DNA of 64,000 nt, from assembly GCF_049537125.1 (NCBI RefSeq), contig NZ_JBMVQY010000007.1, positions 1 to 64,000 on the forward strand, read 5' to 3'. The first letter of the stretch is position 1. Every line of letters begins with the position of its first letter. Below the pieces are notes generated by a model. The model was not told where the DNA came from. It worked only from the letters and a program-made list of their open reading frames with translations, and searched no databases. A program made the translations under genes and the position numbers. Positions 52,773-61,217 of this stretch are shown here, piece after piece. This DNA is from Limisphaera sp026417315 (lineage in GTDB: Bacteria > Verrucomicrobiota > Verrucomicrobiia > Limisphaerales > Limisphaeraceae).

Positions 52773-53872
52773 AGCCCTTTCCCGTGAACCCCATTCTTTG
52801 GAACCACAATCGATCCACCGTGCCACAAGGATCCCGGTTCGACCGGCGGGCAATCCTGCAATGTGGCGCGTTTCGCCGAGCCCCCGGGGTCGCATTCAGG
52901 GGGTGGCGGCGAACCACGTTTCTCGCGTTTCTCCTCGGGAGTGTCGCCGCCCTGGGGGTTGCCCAGATCTCCCTCCTTGCGCAGGAAACAGGGCCGATCC
53001 GGATCGCAACCAGCCCGTTGCCTCAGGGCCACGGCCTGGCAGCCGAGCATCCCAACGATCAAGGGCTCAAGACCCACCCGGACGTCATCTTCGCTGATGA
53101 CTTCGAAACCGGCCCGTTGGAAGGACGCTGGGATGACACGCGCAACCCAGGAGGTGCCGTGTTGCGGTGGGCAGGCACCGACGCCTTCCCGGGCCTGGGC
53201 CGCCGCTGTCTGCGCGTCGAGGCTCATTTGGATCGCGATACCGGCGGTGGTTTGACCCAATGGTTCGAGTCGGCTCCCCGGATCTTCATCCGCTTCTACA
53301 CCCGGTTCGTCCCGCCTTGCGACTACATCCACCACTTCGTGACCCTGAGAGCCAACCGCGGATTGCGCGGAGCCGACAAGTGGAGCGGCTTCGGCGGTGC
53401 CGGGTCCAAGCCCGCCGGAGATGAACGGTTTTCGACCGCCATTGAACCGTGGGGGAACTGGGGGCGCTGGCCCGCCCCTGGCAAATGGCACTTCTATAGT
53501 TACTGGCACGCCATGCGACCCGCCCCGGACGGCAAGTACTGGGGCAACCATTTCGACGTCCCGGAGGCCCCTCTGATCCCGCCAGGACAATGGATCTGCG
53601 TGGAATTCATGCTCCAGCACAACCGTCCGGGCCAACCCGACGGCGAACAGGCCTTTTGGATCGACGGCCGGCTGCAGGGCCACTGGACGGGCATCAACTG
53701 GCGGACCAGCGAGAAACTGCAGGCCAACGCGTTAACCCTGGAGGCGTATGTCACCGACCGCTGGGCCCGGCAGCCGACCAACATGGTCGAATTCGACAAC
53801 GTGGTCATCGCCCGGCGGTACATCGGACCGGCGACAACTTCCCGCACCGCCGCGGTGCCAGCCGCGGAGTAG
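52769..53872 (+). CDS. Secreted concanavalin/jelly-roll-like protein (possible polysaccharide lyase)
   Basis: A 367-residue protein coupled to the amidase by a 4-bp ATGA overlap. A long N-terminal leader (~1-75) contains a hydrophobic segment (FLAFLLGSVAALGVAQISLLA), so export is likely. The rest is a beta-sandwich-like domain: IFADDFETGPLEGRWDD, FIRFYTRFVPPCDYIHHFV, GKWHFYSYWHAMRP, QWICVEFMLQHNRPG, then GEQAFWIDGRLQGHW and MVEFDNVVIARRYIG. The W/Y/H-rich strands and the closing VEFDNVVIA strand are typical of concanavalin-like lectin and alginate-lyase-type jelly rolls. Catalytic His/Tyr pairs are plausible but cannot be assigned. Its substrate may be cell-wall or external polysaccharide. 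Confidence 0.55.
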   Translation: MKPFPVNPILWNHNRSTVPQGSRFDRRAILQCGAFRRAPGVAFRGWRRTTFLAFLLGSVAALGVAQISLLAQETGPIRIATSPLPQGHGLAAEHPNDQGLKTHPDVIFADDFETGPLEGRWDDTRNPGGAVLRWAGTDAFPGLGRRCLRVEAHLDRDTGGGLTQWFESAPRIFIRFYTRFVPPCDYIHHFVTLRANRGLRGADKWSGFGGAGSKPAGDERFSTAIEPWGNWGRWPAPGKWHFYSYWHAMRPAPDGKYWGNHFDVPEAPLIPPGQWICVEFMLQHNRPGQPDGEQAFWIDGRLQGHWTGINWRTSEKLQANALTLEAYVTDRWARQPTNMVEFDNVVIARRYIGPATTSRTAAVPAAE

Positions 53873-53913
53873 CACGGCGAATCTCTCACCGCCACCGGCC
53901 GCCTGTCCGCCCC

Positions 53914-55860
53914 TCAGGTCTGCATGGGACCCGACGCATCCGGTTCACTCAGGACGGGTGGCAGGGGGCAATCCAGGGCATCGGCCACGGCCCGTAACAG
54001 CTCCGCCTCTTCCACTCGCACCCACCCGTCCGCAGCCACCACTTCCACACACGCAGCCAACAGACGCCGTTTGAGCGCAGGCGACGCCTCCGCCCATCGG
54101 TCCAGGGCCCTGTCGATGGCCGCCAGACCGCACTCCGTCCACACCAGCAATTGGGGAGGCGGGGCGTCGATACCCAGTTGGGCCCAACCCGCCGCATACG
54201 CGCGGGCCGCTTGGTCCGGGGCGCGCTGCCCCAACCAGGCCAACGCCGAGAGCAACACCTGTGCCTCCGACTCCAGACCGCGCAGGCTGTAGTACTGGAC
54301 GGGCCTGGGACGAACGCGTCCGAACCTCGCTTCCAGATCCCGCTCGATCATCCGCTCCAACGCGTACTCGAAGAGATCGATCTGGCGATCGCTCGTGATC
54401 AACCACCGCAACGCCTGGCGGAACGCGCGAAACGACTCCCCATCCATGGTGCGCAGCGCCGGCAGCGCCAGTTGTGCGACCGCCAGTCGGGCCCCGACCG
54501 GCAGCTCCAGCAAGATCGGATCCAGGGCGCTCAAGCGCGCTTCCACAGCCGCGGGCAGGCGGGTCTGTAGCCCAATCCGCTCCTGCCGCCGGCGATCCGG
54601 ATTGCGACTCAACACCAGGCCGAGCACGGCAGCCTGGGCGCCGGTGTCCGTTTGTAGAGCCTGCAACAACTCGTCTGGCAGCGCCGCCCGGAGTTCGGCG
54701 GCGTACCGCACCTGGCGCGGCCCCGGCCGACCCACCTGGTCCAGGACCGCCCGGCCCCGAACGGCCCCCCCCGCCAGGCTCGCCGCCGCCGCGGCACCTG
54801 TGGCCACCCGTGCGCGCGGCGCTGCCGCCCGTGCCTCCACTACTTCCACTGTCTCGGGGCTTACCCGCGGAAAGGTGCCGTCCCAACTCGGATCCAGCCG
54901 CCGAATCCGCTCCGCCAGCGGTGGGTGCGTGGCAAACCAGTGCGCTCGCGAACCGGTGAACGCCGAGCTGAAGAACAGATGCGCGGCCTCCAGCGCGTGC
55001 GGGTTGTCCACCCGTGATCCGTAAACCAGACCCCCGATCTTGCGCAAAGCCCCGGCCAGACCCGCGGGATTCCGCGTAAACTGGACCGCCGCAGCATCTG
55101 CCAGGAACTCGCGCTGCCGACTCACCGCCGCCTGAATCAATCGTCCGAAAAAGACGCCAATCCAGCCCAGCAGCAGCAGCACCAACCCCAGCAGCGGCAA
55201 CGGATTGTTCCGCCCCCGCGTTCGAAGCAGCACGCGCCCCACTTCCGCCAGACAGAGAATCCCGAAGACCCAGCCGATCAGTCGCAGGTTGAGTCGCATG
55301 TCCCCGTTGAGGATGTGACTGAACTCGTGCGCGATGACCCCCTGCAATTCGTCCCGGTTCAGCAATTCCAGACAACCCCGCGTCACCCCGATGACGGCAT
55401 CATGCGGACCGAACCCGGCGGCGAAAGCGTTGATCCCCCGTTCGGCATCCAGCACGTACACCGGCGGCACCGGAAGTCCCGAGGCCAGGGCCATTTCCTC
55501 CACCACGTTCAGCAAGCGCCGTTCGTGAAAGTCCCGCGTGTCCGGCCGGACCAATCGCCCCCCTAGTGCCTCCGCCACGACACGTCCTCCGGCGCGCAAC
55601 GTGGCAATTCGGTAAAGACTCCCCAGGGCCACCACTGCCAGGGTCCCCCCGGCACAGATGGCAAACAACTTCGGGTGCCACAAACGCCAGCCCGCATCCC
55701 TCCCCGGGGCGTAGGGAGAGGCGTCTCCCACGCCCAAGGTGATCAGACAGGCCAGGTACACCGCAACGGTGATCCCCGCCACCGCCAGGGCGAAGTACAC
55801 AATCAGAAGCCGCGTACGTCGGCGTGCCCGGTCCTGTGCCTCGAAGAAATCCATGCTCAC
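53914..55860 (-). CDS. M48 family zinc metalloprotease (HtpX-like) with large C-terminal extension
   Basis: A 648-residue membrane protease. Two N-terminal helices (~18-42 and ~64-85) precede the catalytic domain with HEFSH (His178-Glu179-His182) and a third ligand Glu251 in QREFLADAAAVQF, then two more hydrophobic helices (~195-240). The canonical HtpX domain ends near residue 335 with THPPLAERIRRLDP. A ~310-residue extension follows: an Ala/Gly/Arg-rich linker, then helical repeats ending in AACVEVVAADGWVRVEEAELLRAVADAL, which resembles a TerB-like domain. The partner gene lemA is immediately upstream, a common pair in membrane-protein quality control. Confidence 0.9.
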   Translation of the reverse strand: MSMDFFEAQDRARRRTRLLIVYFALAVAGITVAVYLACLITLGVGDASPYAPGRDAGWRLWHPKLFAICAGGTLAVVALGSLYRIATLRAGGRVVAEALGGRLVRPDTRDFHERRLLNVVEEMALASGLPVPPVYVLDAERGINAFAAGFGPHDAVIGVTRGCLELLNRDELQGVIAHEFSHILNGDMRLNLRLIGWVFGILCLAEVGRVLLRTRGRNNPLPLLGLVLLLLGWIGVFFGRLIQAAVSRQREFLADAAAVQFTRNPAGLAGALRKIGGLVYGSRVDNPHALEAAHLFFSSAFTGSRAHWFATHPPLAERIRRLDPSWDGTFPRVSPETVEVVEARAAAPRARVATGAAAAASLAGGAVRGRAVLDQVGRPGPRQVRYAAELRAALPDELLQALQTDTGAQAAVLGLVLSRNPDRRRQERIGLQTRLPAAVEARLSALDPILLELPVGARLAVAQLALPALRTMDGESFRAFRQALRWLITSDRQIDLFEYALERMIERDLEARFGRVRPRPVQYYSLRGLESEAQVLLSALAWLGQRAPDQAARAYAAGWAQLGIDAPPPQLLVWTECGLAAIDRALDRWAEASPALKRRLLAACVEVVAADGWVRVEEAELLRAVADALDCPLPPVLSEPDASGPMQT

Positions 55861-55979
55861 CCCGCGCCTCCGTCAGCCCGGTTTCACGTGCCTCGCAGGA
55901 TCCCTCCGGCTCTTTCGCGAGCAGGTCGCCGGCAGACGTTGGGGCCGCCCCTCACCCTCCAGCAGCCCCTCGGCAGGAC

Positions 55980-56582
55980 TCACGCAAACGAAACCCTGGG
56001 CGCTTCGCGTTCTTCCGGCTTTTGCACTTGGAACAGCTCGGCCGGACCAAAGTTGAACATGCCGGCCACCAAATTGCTCGGGAACCGTTCCCGTTCCGTG
56101 TTGTAGTTCATCACCGCGTCGTTGTAGGCCTGCCGGGCGAACGCGATCTTGTTCTCGGTGGAGGTGAGCTCCTCCATCAGTTGCGCCATCGTCTGATTGG
56201 CTTTCAGGTCCGGATACGCCTCCGCCAGGGCGAACAACCGGCCCAGGGTGCCGGCCAACGTCCCCTCGGCCGCGATCAACGCCTTCATGGCATCGGGATT
56301 GGTCGGATCCACTCCTACGCGGCCGCTGGCCTGCACCGCCGCATTGCGCGCGGCGATCACGGCCTCCAGCGTGCCGCGCTCATGCTGCAGGTAACCCTTG
56401 GCGGTTTCCACGAGATTGGGGATCAGGTCGTACCGCCGCTTGAGCTGCACGTCAATCTGCGCCCAGGCGTTTTTGAACCGGTTGCGCAGCGTGACCAGGC
56501 GATTGTAAACGCCCACCAGCCACAACACGGCCAGCGCGAGAACGGCCAGACCCACCAGCAACACTACGAGCGCGAGTCCCAT
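55980..56582 (-). CDS. lemA: LemA family protein
   Basis: A 200-residue protein with an N-terminal membrane helix (~1-25) and a helical-bundle domain: YNRLVTLRNRFKNAWAQIDVQLKRRYDLIPNLVETAKGY at the start (residues 26-64), then EAVIAARNAAV, a Leu-rich helix (LGRLFALAEAYPDLKANQ) and NKIAFARQAYNDAVMNYNTERERFPSNLVA, all standard for LemA. The protein presumably faces the periplasm or cytoplasm on one membrane anchor; its function is not established. It lies 120 bp upstream of the M48 protease, the usual lemA-htpX order. Confidence 0.94.
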   Translation of the reverse strand: MGLALVVLLVGLAVLALAVLWLVGVYNRLVTLRNRFKNAWAQIDVQLKRRYDLIPNLVETAKGYLQHERGTLEAVIAARNAAVQASGRVGVDPTNPDAMKALIAAEGTLAGTLGRLFALAEAYPDLKANQTMAQLMEELTSTENKIAFARQAYNDAVMNYNTERERFPSNLVAGMFNFGPAELFQVQKPEEREAPRVSFA

Positions 56583-56882
56583 GGCTCTTCCTTTCTCTCC
56601 GAAGTTGCCCCACTCCTAGGCCAATCCCGCCCCGGGCGCAACCGCAAATCTACAAGCGGAACCGCATGCCACGGGACGGTATCAGGCCGGCGAGGCCAAA
56701 CGCCTGCGGACGCCACGCAAGCGAAGGCCCTCAGCCGCGCAGATCCCGCCCGTGTCACGCGAACGAATTCGAGGGCATCCGCGCGCTCGATCCCGGCGTC
56801 TGAGCGCGCCCCGGACCACGAACCCGCGTTGTTGGTCTCGAGTCCACCCTATCGGGGCCCGGCGCAACCACCCGGGCTGCCC
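56583..56882. other. Gene-free spacer
   Basis: 300 bases between the lemA start and the HAD gene stop; promoter for lemA-M48 expected. Nothing distinctive seen. Confidence 0.5.
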
Positions 56883-57524
56883 TCATGTTGCAGGTGCGTT
56901 CGCAGCGTCTTCCGCATCCAGCAAACCCAGCTCCCGCAGTCGCCGCCGTGTATCCTCCGGCGACGTGTGCACCCATCCCTGCCAGCCGCGGGCCCGTCCG
57001 GCCTCCACGTTTTCCGGACGGTCATCCAGGTAGAGAATCTCTGAACCGCGTCGGCCCGAGAGACGTTCCAGGCTCTCGTACATGCCCGGGGCAGGTTTCA
57101 TCGAGCGGACCTCGTAGGAGAGAATGCAGCCGTCGAACTCGTGGACAAACGGGAAATTCCGCCGGATATGTTCCATCGCCAGGTCGTTGGTGTTGGAGAA
57201 CAACCAGGTGGCAAGCCCGCGCCGGCGGAGTGCTCTCAAGACCGCCACCATCGGCTCGATGGGCCAAAAAATGTCGGCGAAAAACCGGCTGAACTCCTCG
57301 AGGCTGCCCTCGAACCCGGTCTCCCTCCGGATGGCTTCGTAGAACTCGCGACGACTGATCAGGCCCGTCTCGTAGCGGATCAACCAGGGCGAGCGTTCCA
57401 GCACCGCCTGGACGCCGGCTTCGTCCAGGCGACTGCGCTCGGCAATGCGCCGGGCTGCGATGCGATAGTCGAAGTCCAACAGGACCTTCCCCAGATCGAA
57501 CACCACGGTCGTGGTCGGATTCAT
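56883..57524 (-). CDS. HAD superfamily phosphatase (YihX-like)
   Basis: A 213-residue HAD hydrolase. Motif I VVFDLGKVLLDFD (Asp10 nucleophile; the second acid is replaced, as in YihX/HAD-IA-v3 relatives), motif II TWLFSNTN, motif III KPAPGMYESL, motif IV ILYLDDRPENVEAG. The cap region (~15-85) is helical. YihX-type enzymes dephosphorylate alpha-D-glucose-1-phosphate or other sugar phosphates; the substrate here is not known. It follows recR by 45 bp and ends the dnaX-ybaB-recR run. Confidence 0.9.
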   Translation of the reverse strand: MNPTTTVVFDLGKVLLDFDYRIAARRIAERSRLDEAGVQAVLERSPWLIRYETGLISRREFYEAIRRETGFEGSLEEFSRFFADIFWPIEPMVAVLRALRRRGLATWLFSNTNDLAMEHIRRNFPFVHEFDGCILSYEVRSMKPAPGMYESLERLSGRRGSEILYLDDRPENVEAGRARGWQGWVHTSPEDTRRRLRELGLLDAEDAANAPAT

Positions 57525-57569
57525 GGTAGCAAACAGCCGGTTTCGCCGCTGCCGGACGCCGGTACGGGA

Positions 57570-58172
57570 TCAGCTCATTTCGCGCCGCCCCTGCAAGGCA
57601 TGGCCCAGCGTCAATTCGTCCGCATACTCCAACCCGGTGCCGGCCGGCAGGCCGTGAGCAATCCGGGTGATCCGCAGGCCGGGTCGCCGCAGCCGCCGCG
57701 CCAGGTAATGACATGTGGCCTCGCCCTCCACGTCCGTGCCCAATGCCAGGATCACTTCTTGGATCGGTTCGTTCTGCAATCGCCGTTCCAGCTCGGCAAT
57801 GCGCAGATCCTCCGCTTCGACACCCTCCAGGGGCGAGATCCGTCCGCCCAACACGTGGTAACGGCCATGGTAACTGCCGGATTTTTCGATGCTGAGCACG
57901 TCCGTGGGTCGTTCCACCACACACAACAGGGCAGAGTCCCGACGCGGGTCCGTGCACAATTCGCAGGGTGACGTTTCCGTCAGGGCCCCGCATTGGGAGC
58001 AGGCATGGATCTGTTCCCGGGCCCGCTGAATCGCGCCGGCCAGTTGATGAGCCAGGGCCGGCTCACTTTGCACGAGGAACAACGCGATCCGCTCGGCCGA
58101 CCGCCGGCCGATCCCCGGCAGCCGTGTCAGGCTGGCGATTAGTGCGCCCAGCGATTCAGGCCAGGCTCCCAT
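57570..58172 (-). CDS. recR: Recombination mediator RecR
   Basis: A 200-residue RecR. The helix-hairpin-helix SLTRLPGIGRRSAERIAL is at ~14-31; the C4 zinc finger uses Cys58, Cys61, Cys70 and Cys73; the Toprim domain follows (CVVERPTDVLSIE, then EVILALGTDVEGEATCHYLA), and the C-terminus keeps RIAHGLPAGTGLEYADELTL. RecR works with RecO/RecF to load RecA on single-stranded DNA. The start at 58172 fits the usual short N-terminus. Order dnaX-ybaB-recR is widespread in bacteria. Confidence 0.96.
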   Translation of the reverse strand: MGAWPESLGALIASLTRLPGIGRRSAERIALFLVQSEPALAHQLAGAIQRAREQIHACSQCGALTETSPCELCTDPRRDSALLCVVERPTDVLSIEKSGSYHGRYHVLGGRISPLEGVEAEDLRIAELERRLQNEPIQEVILALGTDVEGEATCHYLARRLRRPGLRITRIAHGLPAGTGLEYADELTLGHALQGRREMS

Positions 58173-58225
58173 GAAGCGCCGCCTCCTCCGTTTCGATCCC
58201 GGGCATGCCCAACCCCTCTGCCAGC

Positions 58226-58537
58226 CTACAACAGCCCGGGCAGTTGAAATCCGGAGGTAACCCTGGCCATCTCCGCATTGGCCACCTCCTGAGCCTGCTT
58301 GAGTGCCTGGTTCACCGCGCTCAGGATCATGTCCTCGATCAAGGTAACGTCCGAAGGATCCAGCGCCTGCGGATCGATCTTCAAACTCACCAGGGTGCCG
58401 TCGCAGCGGGCCACGACCTTCACCGCACCGCCCCCGCTGCTGGCCTCGACGGTCCGCTGCGCCAGTTGGGCCTGGACCTGTTCGATCTGCTGCTGCAGGC
58501 GCGCGGCCTGCTTCATCATTTTGCCGAGACTCGACAT
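58226..58537 (-). CDS. ybaB: YbaB/EbfC family nucleoid-associated protein
   Basis: A 103-residue protein starting MSSLGKMMKQAARLQQQIEQ (58537 chosen; a longer frame upstream lacks the pattern). The N-terminal helix is followed by strands GGGAVKVVARCDGTLVSLKI, then DPSDVTLIEDMILSAVNQAL, the YbaB signature. The protein binds DNA as a dimer and may shape the nucleoid. It lies between dnaX and recR with gaps of 68 and 53 bp, the conserved gene order. The C-terminus ends SGFQLPGLL. Confidence 0.95.
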   Translation of the reverse strand: MSSLGKMMKQAARLQQQIEQVQAQLAQRTVEASSGGGAVKVVARCDGTLVSLKIDPQALDPSDVTLIEDMILSAVNQALKQAQEVANAEMARVTSGFQLPGLL

Positions 58538-58605
58538 GGACTCCGTTCTCCCGGACGCCGGGCCCGTCCGAGGCGCCTGGATGGACAACGCGCCTCGAAC
58601 CGACC

Positions 58606-60477
58606 TCAGCGGCCCATTTGTACCAACCGCGCCTTGAACATTTCCAAGGCCTTTTGAATGAGCGGGTCGTTTTTGAAATCCTCCATCCGAAGACCTTCCT
58701 GCGCAACAGGCGCCCCGGAGGCGGCGGACCGGGACCGGGCCGTTTTTCCCCGTGGCGCTCTGGCCCCCGGCCCCTCCACCGATTCCGGCTGCACCACGGC
58801 GGCGGCAGGGGGCTGTGCTTCTTCCGGGAACACCCCGCCTGGCTCCGGCCGCGGCGAGATGTCGCCGCTCCCCGGTTCCGACACCACGAACTTCACGTGG
58901 GCACCGGGCGCTCGCAATTCCTGCAGTTTGGTCTGCAACAGTTCATGGAACCGCGGCGTGTCGGCCAGGTCCCGATACTCCCGCCACTCCGGCGGGAACC
59001 CGATCACCAGCGTCTGCTGTTCCCAGCGCAGCGGTCGGGCATGATCCAGATACGTTCGCAGGAATGGGCTCACTTTCCCCACCGCCTCCTGCAGGCGCGC
59101 CCAAAACCCGTTCAAGTCCGTCTCGGCAGCCTTGACTTCTTCGACAACAGCCCCGCCCGTTCCCGCAGGCCCGGCACCGAGGGCCGGCGGCGGTTCCGCC
59201 CGAGCTTGCTCGGGCCGCGACAAGCCTGCCGCGGACGGCGCACCTCGGGGTGCAGGGTTTTCCGACCCCCCGCCCGCCGCCGTTGCCACCGCTCTCTCCA
59301 CCGGCGGGGCCCCGACCGAGGTCACCGACTCCGTCGCAGTCGCGCGCAGATCGCGCAACTGCTCCAGCACGCGTTCCAAGCTCATGGCCTGACGGGCCTC
59401 CATGGCGCGCAGGAGAGCGACTTCCAACAGGATTTGTTTGGAAGCCGCCTCGCGCAGTCGCGTCTCCGCATCCGCCAACACTTCCACCATCTGGTGCGCC
59501 CCTTCCCAAGTGATCTGAGCGGCCTGCTCTTGAAGGGCCGTTCGCTCCGCCTCGGAGACGTCCAGCAACTCCGGGTCTCCACCCGTCAGGTGCCAGACCA
59601 TCAGGTTGCGAAAATGCAGCAGCAAATCCGCCAGCAACCGGCCGGGATCCTTGCCCTGGGTCAGCAACTGGTCCAGGCGCCGGACCACCTCGCCGCGCCG
59701 GCCCGCCACCATGGCGGCGGTCAGTCCCAGAAGCTGATCGCGGGCGGTCAATCCGAACATTGCCAACACGTCCGCCTCTTGAATCCGGGAGCCGCAGAAG
59801 CTGATCAACTGGTCCAACGTGGATTCCGCATCCCGCAAGCCCCCGTCGGCGCCCCGGGCAATGGCAAACAGCGCCGCTTCCTCGATGTCCACGCCTTCAG
59901 CCCGGGCAATGTGGGCCAGATGCCGCACGATCAACGCGGTGGGAATGCGACGGAGGTCGAATCGCTGGCAACGCGACAGGATGGTCGCCGGCACTTTCTC
60001 CGGCTCCGTCGTCGCGAACATGAATTTCACGTGCTCGGGTGGCTCCTCCAGGGTCTTCAACAGGGCGTTGAAGGCCTCCTTGGTGAGCATGTGCACCTCG
60101 TCGATGATGTAGATTTTGAAGCGGGAGTGCGCCGGTGCATACTGGACCGTCTCGCGCAACCCGCGGATCTCGTCGATGCCCCGGTTGCTCGCGGCGTCGA
60201 TCTCCAGGACGTCCAGGGATCGCCCCTCCGTGATTTCGCGGCAACGCGGATCGTCGTCGGAAAAGTCCACCGTCGGGCCGTTGGTGGCGTTCAGGCACTT
60301 GGCGAAGATCCGGGCGATGGTGGTTTTGCCGGTGCCGCGGGGCCCGCAGAACAGGTAGGCGTGGGCAATGCGGTTCTGCGCGATGGCGTTGGCCAGGGTT
60401 CGCGTCACATGCTCCTGACCCACGACCTCGCTGAACCGTTGTGGTCGATACTTTCGCGCTATGACCTGATAGGACAT
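58606..60477 (-). CDS. dnaX: DNA polymerase III subunits gamma/tau
   Basis: A 623-residue clamp-loader ATPase. MSYQVIARKYRPQRFSEVVG is the canonical start; Walker A FCGPRGTGKTT (~43-53), Walker B IYIIDEVHMLT, sensor 1 FATTEPEKVPATILSRCQRF, and the arginine finger in the SRCQRF motif. The zinc module is depleted: only Cys61 and Cys79 remain of the usual four. The tau-specific C-terminus (~365-620) is Pro/Ala-rich with the segment LNGFWARLQEAVGKVSPFLRTYL, ending DPLIQKALEMFKARLVQMG. No slippery A-tract that would yield a gamma product is obvious. The SRP RNA gene is just upstream. Confidence 0.95.
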   Translation of the reverse strand: MSYQVIARKYRPQRFSEVVGQEHVTRTLANAIAQNRIAHAYLFCGPRGTGKTTIARIFAKCLNATNGPTVDFSDDDPRCREITEGRSLDVLEIDAASNRGIDEIRGLRETVQYAPAHSRFKIYIIDEVHMLTKEAFNALLKTLEEPPEHVKFMFATTEPEKVPATILSRCQRFDLRRIPTALIVRHLAHIARAEGVDIEEAALFAIARGADGGLRDAESTLDQLISFCGSRIQEADVLAMFGLTARDQLLGLTAAMVAGRRGEVVRRLDQLLTQGKDPGRLLADLLLHFRNLMVWHLTGGDPELLDVSEAERTALQEQAAQITWEGAHQMVEVLADAETRLREAASKQILLEVALLRAMEARQAMSLERVLEQLRDLRATATESVTSVGAPPVERAVATAAGGGSENPAPRGAPSAAGLSRPEQARAEPPPALGAGPAGTGGAVVEEVKAAETDLNGFWARLQEAVGKVSPFLRTYLDHARPLRWEQQTLVIGFPPEWREYRDLADTPRFHELLQTKLQELRAPGAHVKFVVSEPGSGDISPRPEPGGVFPEEAQPPAAAVVQPESVEGPGARAPRGKTARSRSAASGAPVAQEGLRMEDFKNDPLIQKALEMFKARLVQMGR

Positions 60478-60546
60478 GGCCCACGTTTGCGGCCGGCCGG
60501 CGCGACCCCTGCGGAGGGCTGCCCGACCCACCGGGAAATCCAAAAG

Positions 60547-60638
60547 GCCAGGGTGACCACGGCAGATGCAGAGCAAACTACCGTTGCTGCCTTCCGGCCC
60601 TGGCGGGGTTTGTTTGTCCGCATTCCGTGGGCCCTGGC
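60547..60638 (-). ncRNA. ffs: 4.5S / small bacterial SRP RNA
   Basis: The minus strand contains GCCAGGGCCGGAAGGCAGCA (60583-60602), closely matching the universal SRP domain IV (E. coli GTCAGGTCCGGAAGGAAGCA). The flanks pair as a long hairpin: GCCAGGG/CCCTGGC, CCACGG/CCGTGG, ATGCGGA/TCTGCAT and CAAAC/GTTTG, closing on the GGAA-type apex loop. The whole is about 92 nt. This RNA binds Ffh and guides membrane-protein targeting. Its position 70 bp before dnaX is common in bacteria. Confidence 0.9.
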
Positions 60639-61217
60639 ACCGCTCACTGTGGGCCAGCCCGGCCCGCGCTTCAAGTGGAAGATGCGTTCGTCAGGCTCGG
60701 AACCTCCTGGCCGCCCAATCCCAACGGTTCCCAAGGAGTCACCGACATCCCTTTTTCACTCCGACGCCAGCCGCGACTGCAGAACTGACGCATTGCGTTT
60801 CCGCGAAACCGACCGCCGGGCTGTTGTGCGGGTTCTTTCTGCAAACCTCGAATCACTCCGATTCTTCGCAGAGACGGGTTCATGGCCCGCACGGGCCACG
60901 GGGGCCCGGTGGATTGCCCGGCCGATCCGCGAGGGGCCATGGGCTCCCAGGGCCACGAAGCCGGCTCTGGATCCTCCTGCGTTCTCTCCGCCGCGTGCTG
61001 GGGCCGCCGACCGGTCGGGGCGGCCCGGTCGATGCCCTGCTGCCCAAGGGTCCGGGGCCTTCCGGGCGCCGGCTGCGGAATACTGATTGCCGAAGCAAAC
61101 GCGGACTTCCCGATGTCCGGGGAGCCCGGCGCACCGAGAGGTCTGTTCGCTCACGGGGCCCGGATTGCCCCCACGCATCGGCACCAGCCCTGGCAGGTCC
61201 CGGCCCGGGCGCCGCGA
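60639..61217. other. Gene-free spacer
   Basis: About 580 bases between the SRP RNA 5' end and the CcsA-like stop. It should contain the SRP RNA/dnaX promoter and a terminator of the cytochrome operon. No gene is supported. Confidence 0.5.

Noticed and set aside
58618..61086. An 822-residue plus-strand open frame opposite dnaX and the SRP RNA
   Set aside because: Antisense to DnaX; composition is low complexity and no start or RBS is credible.
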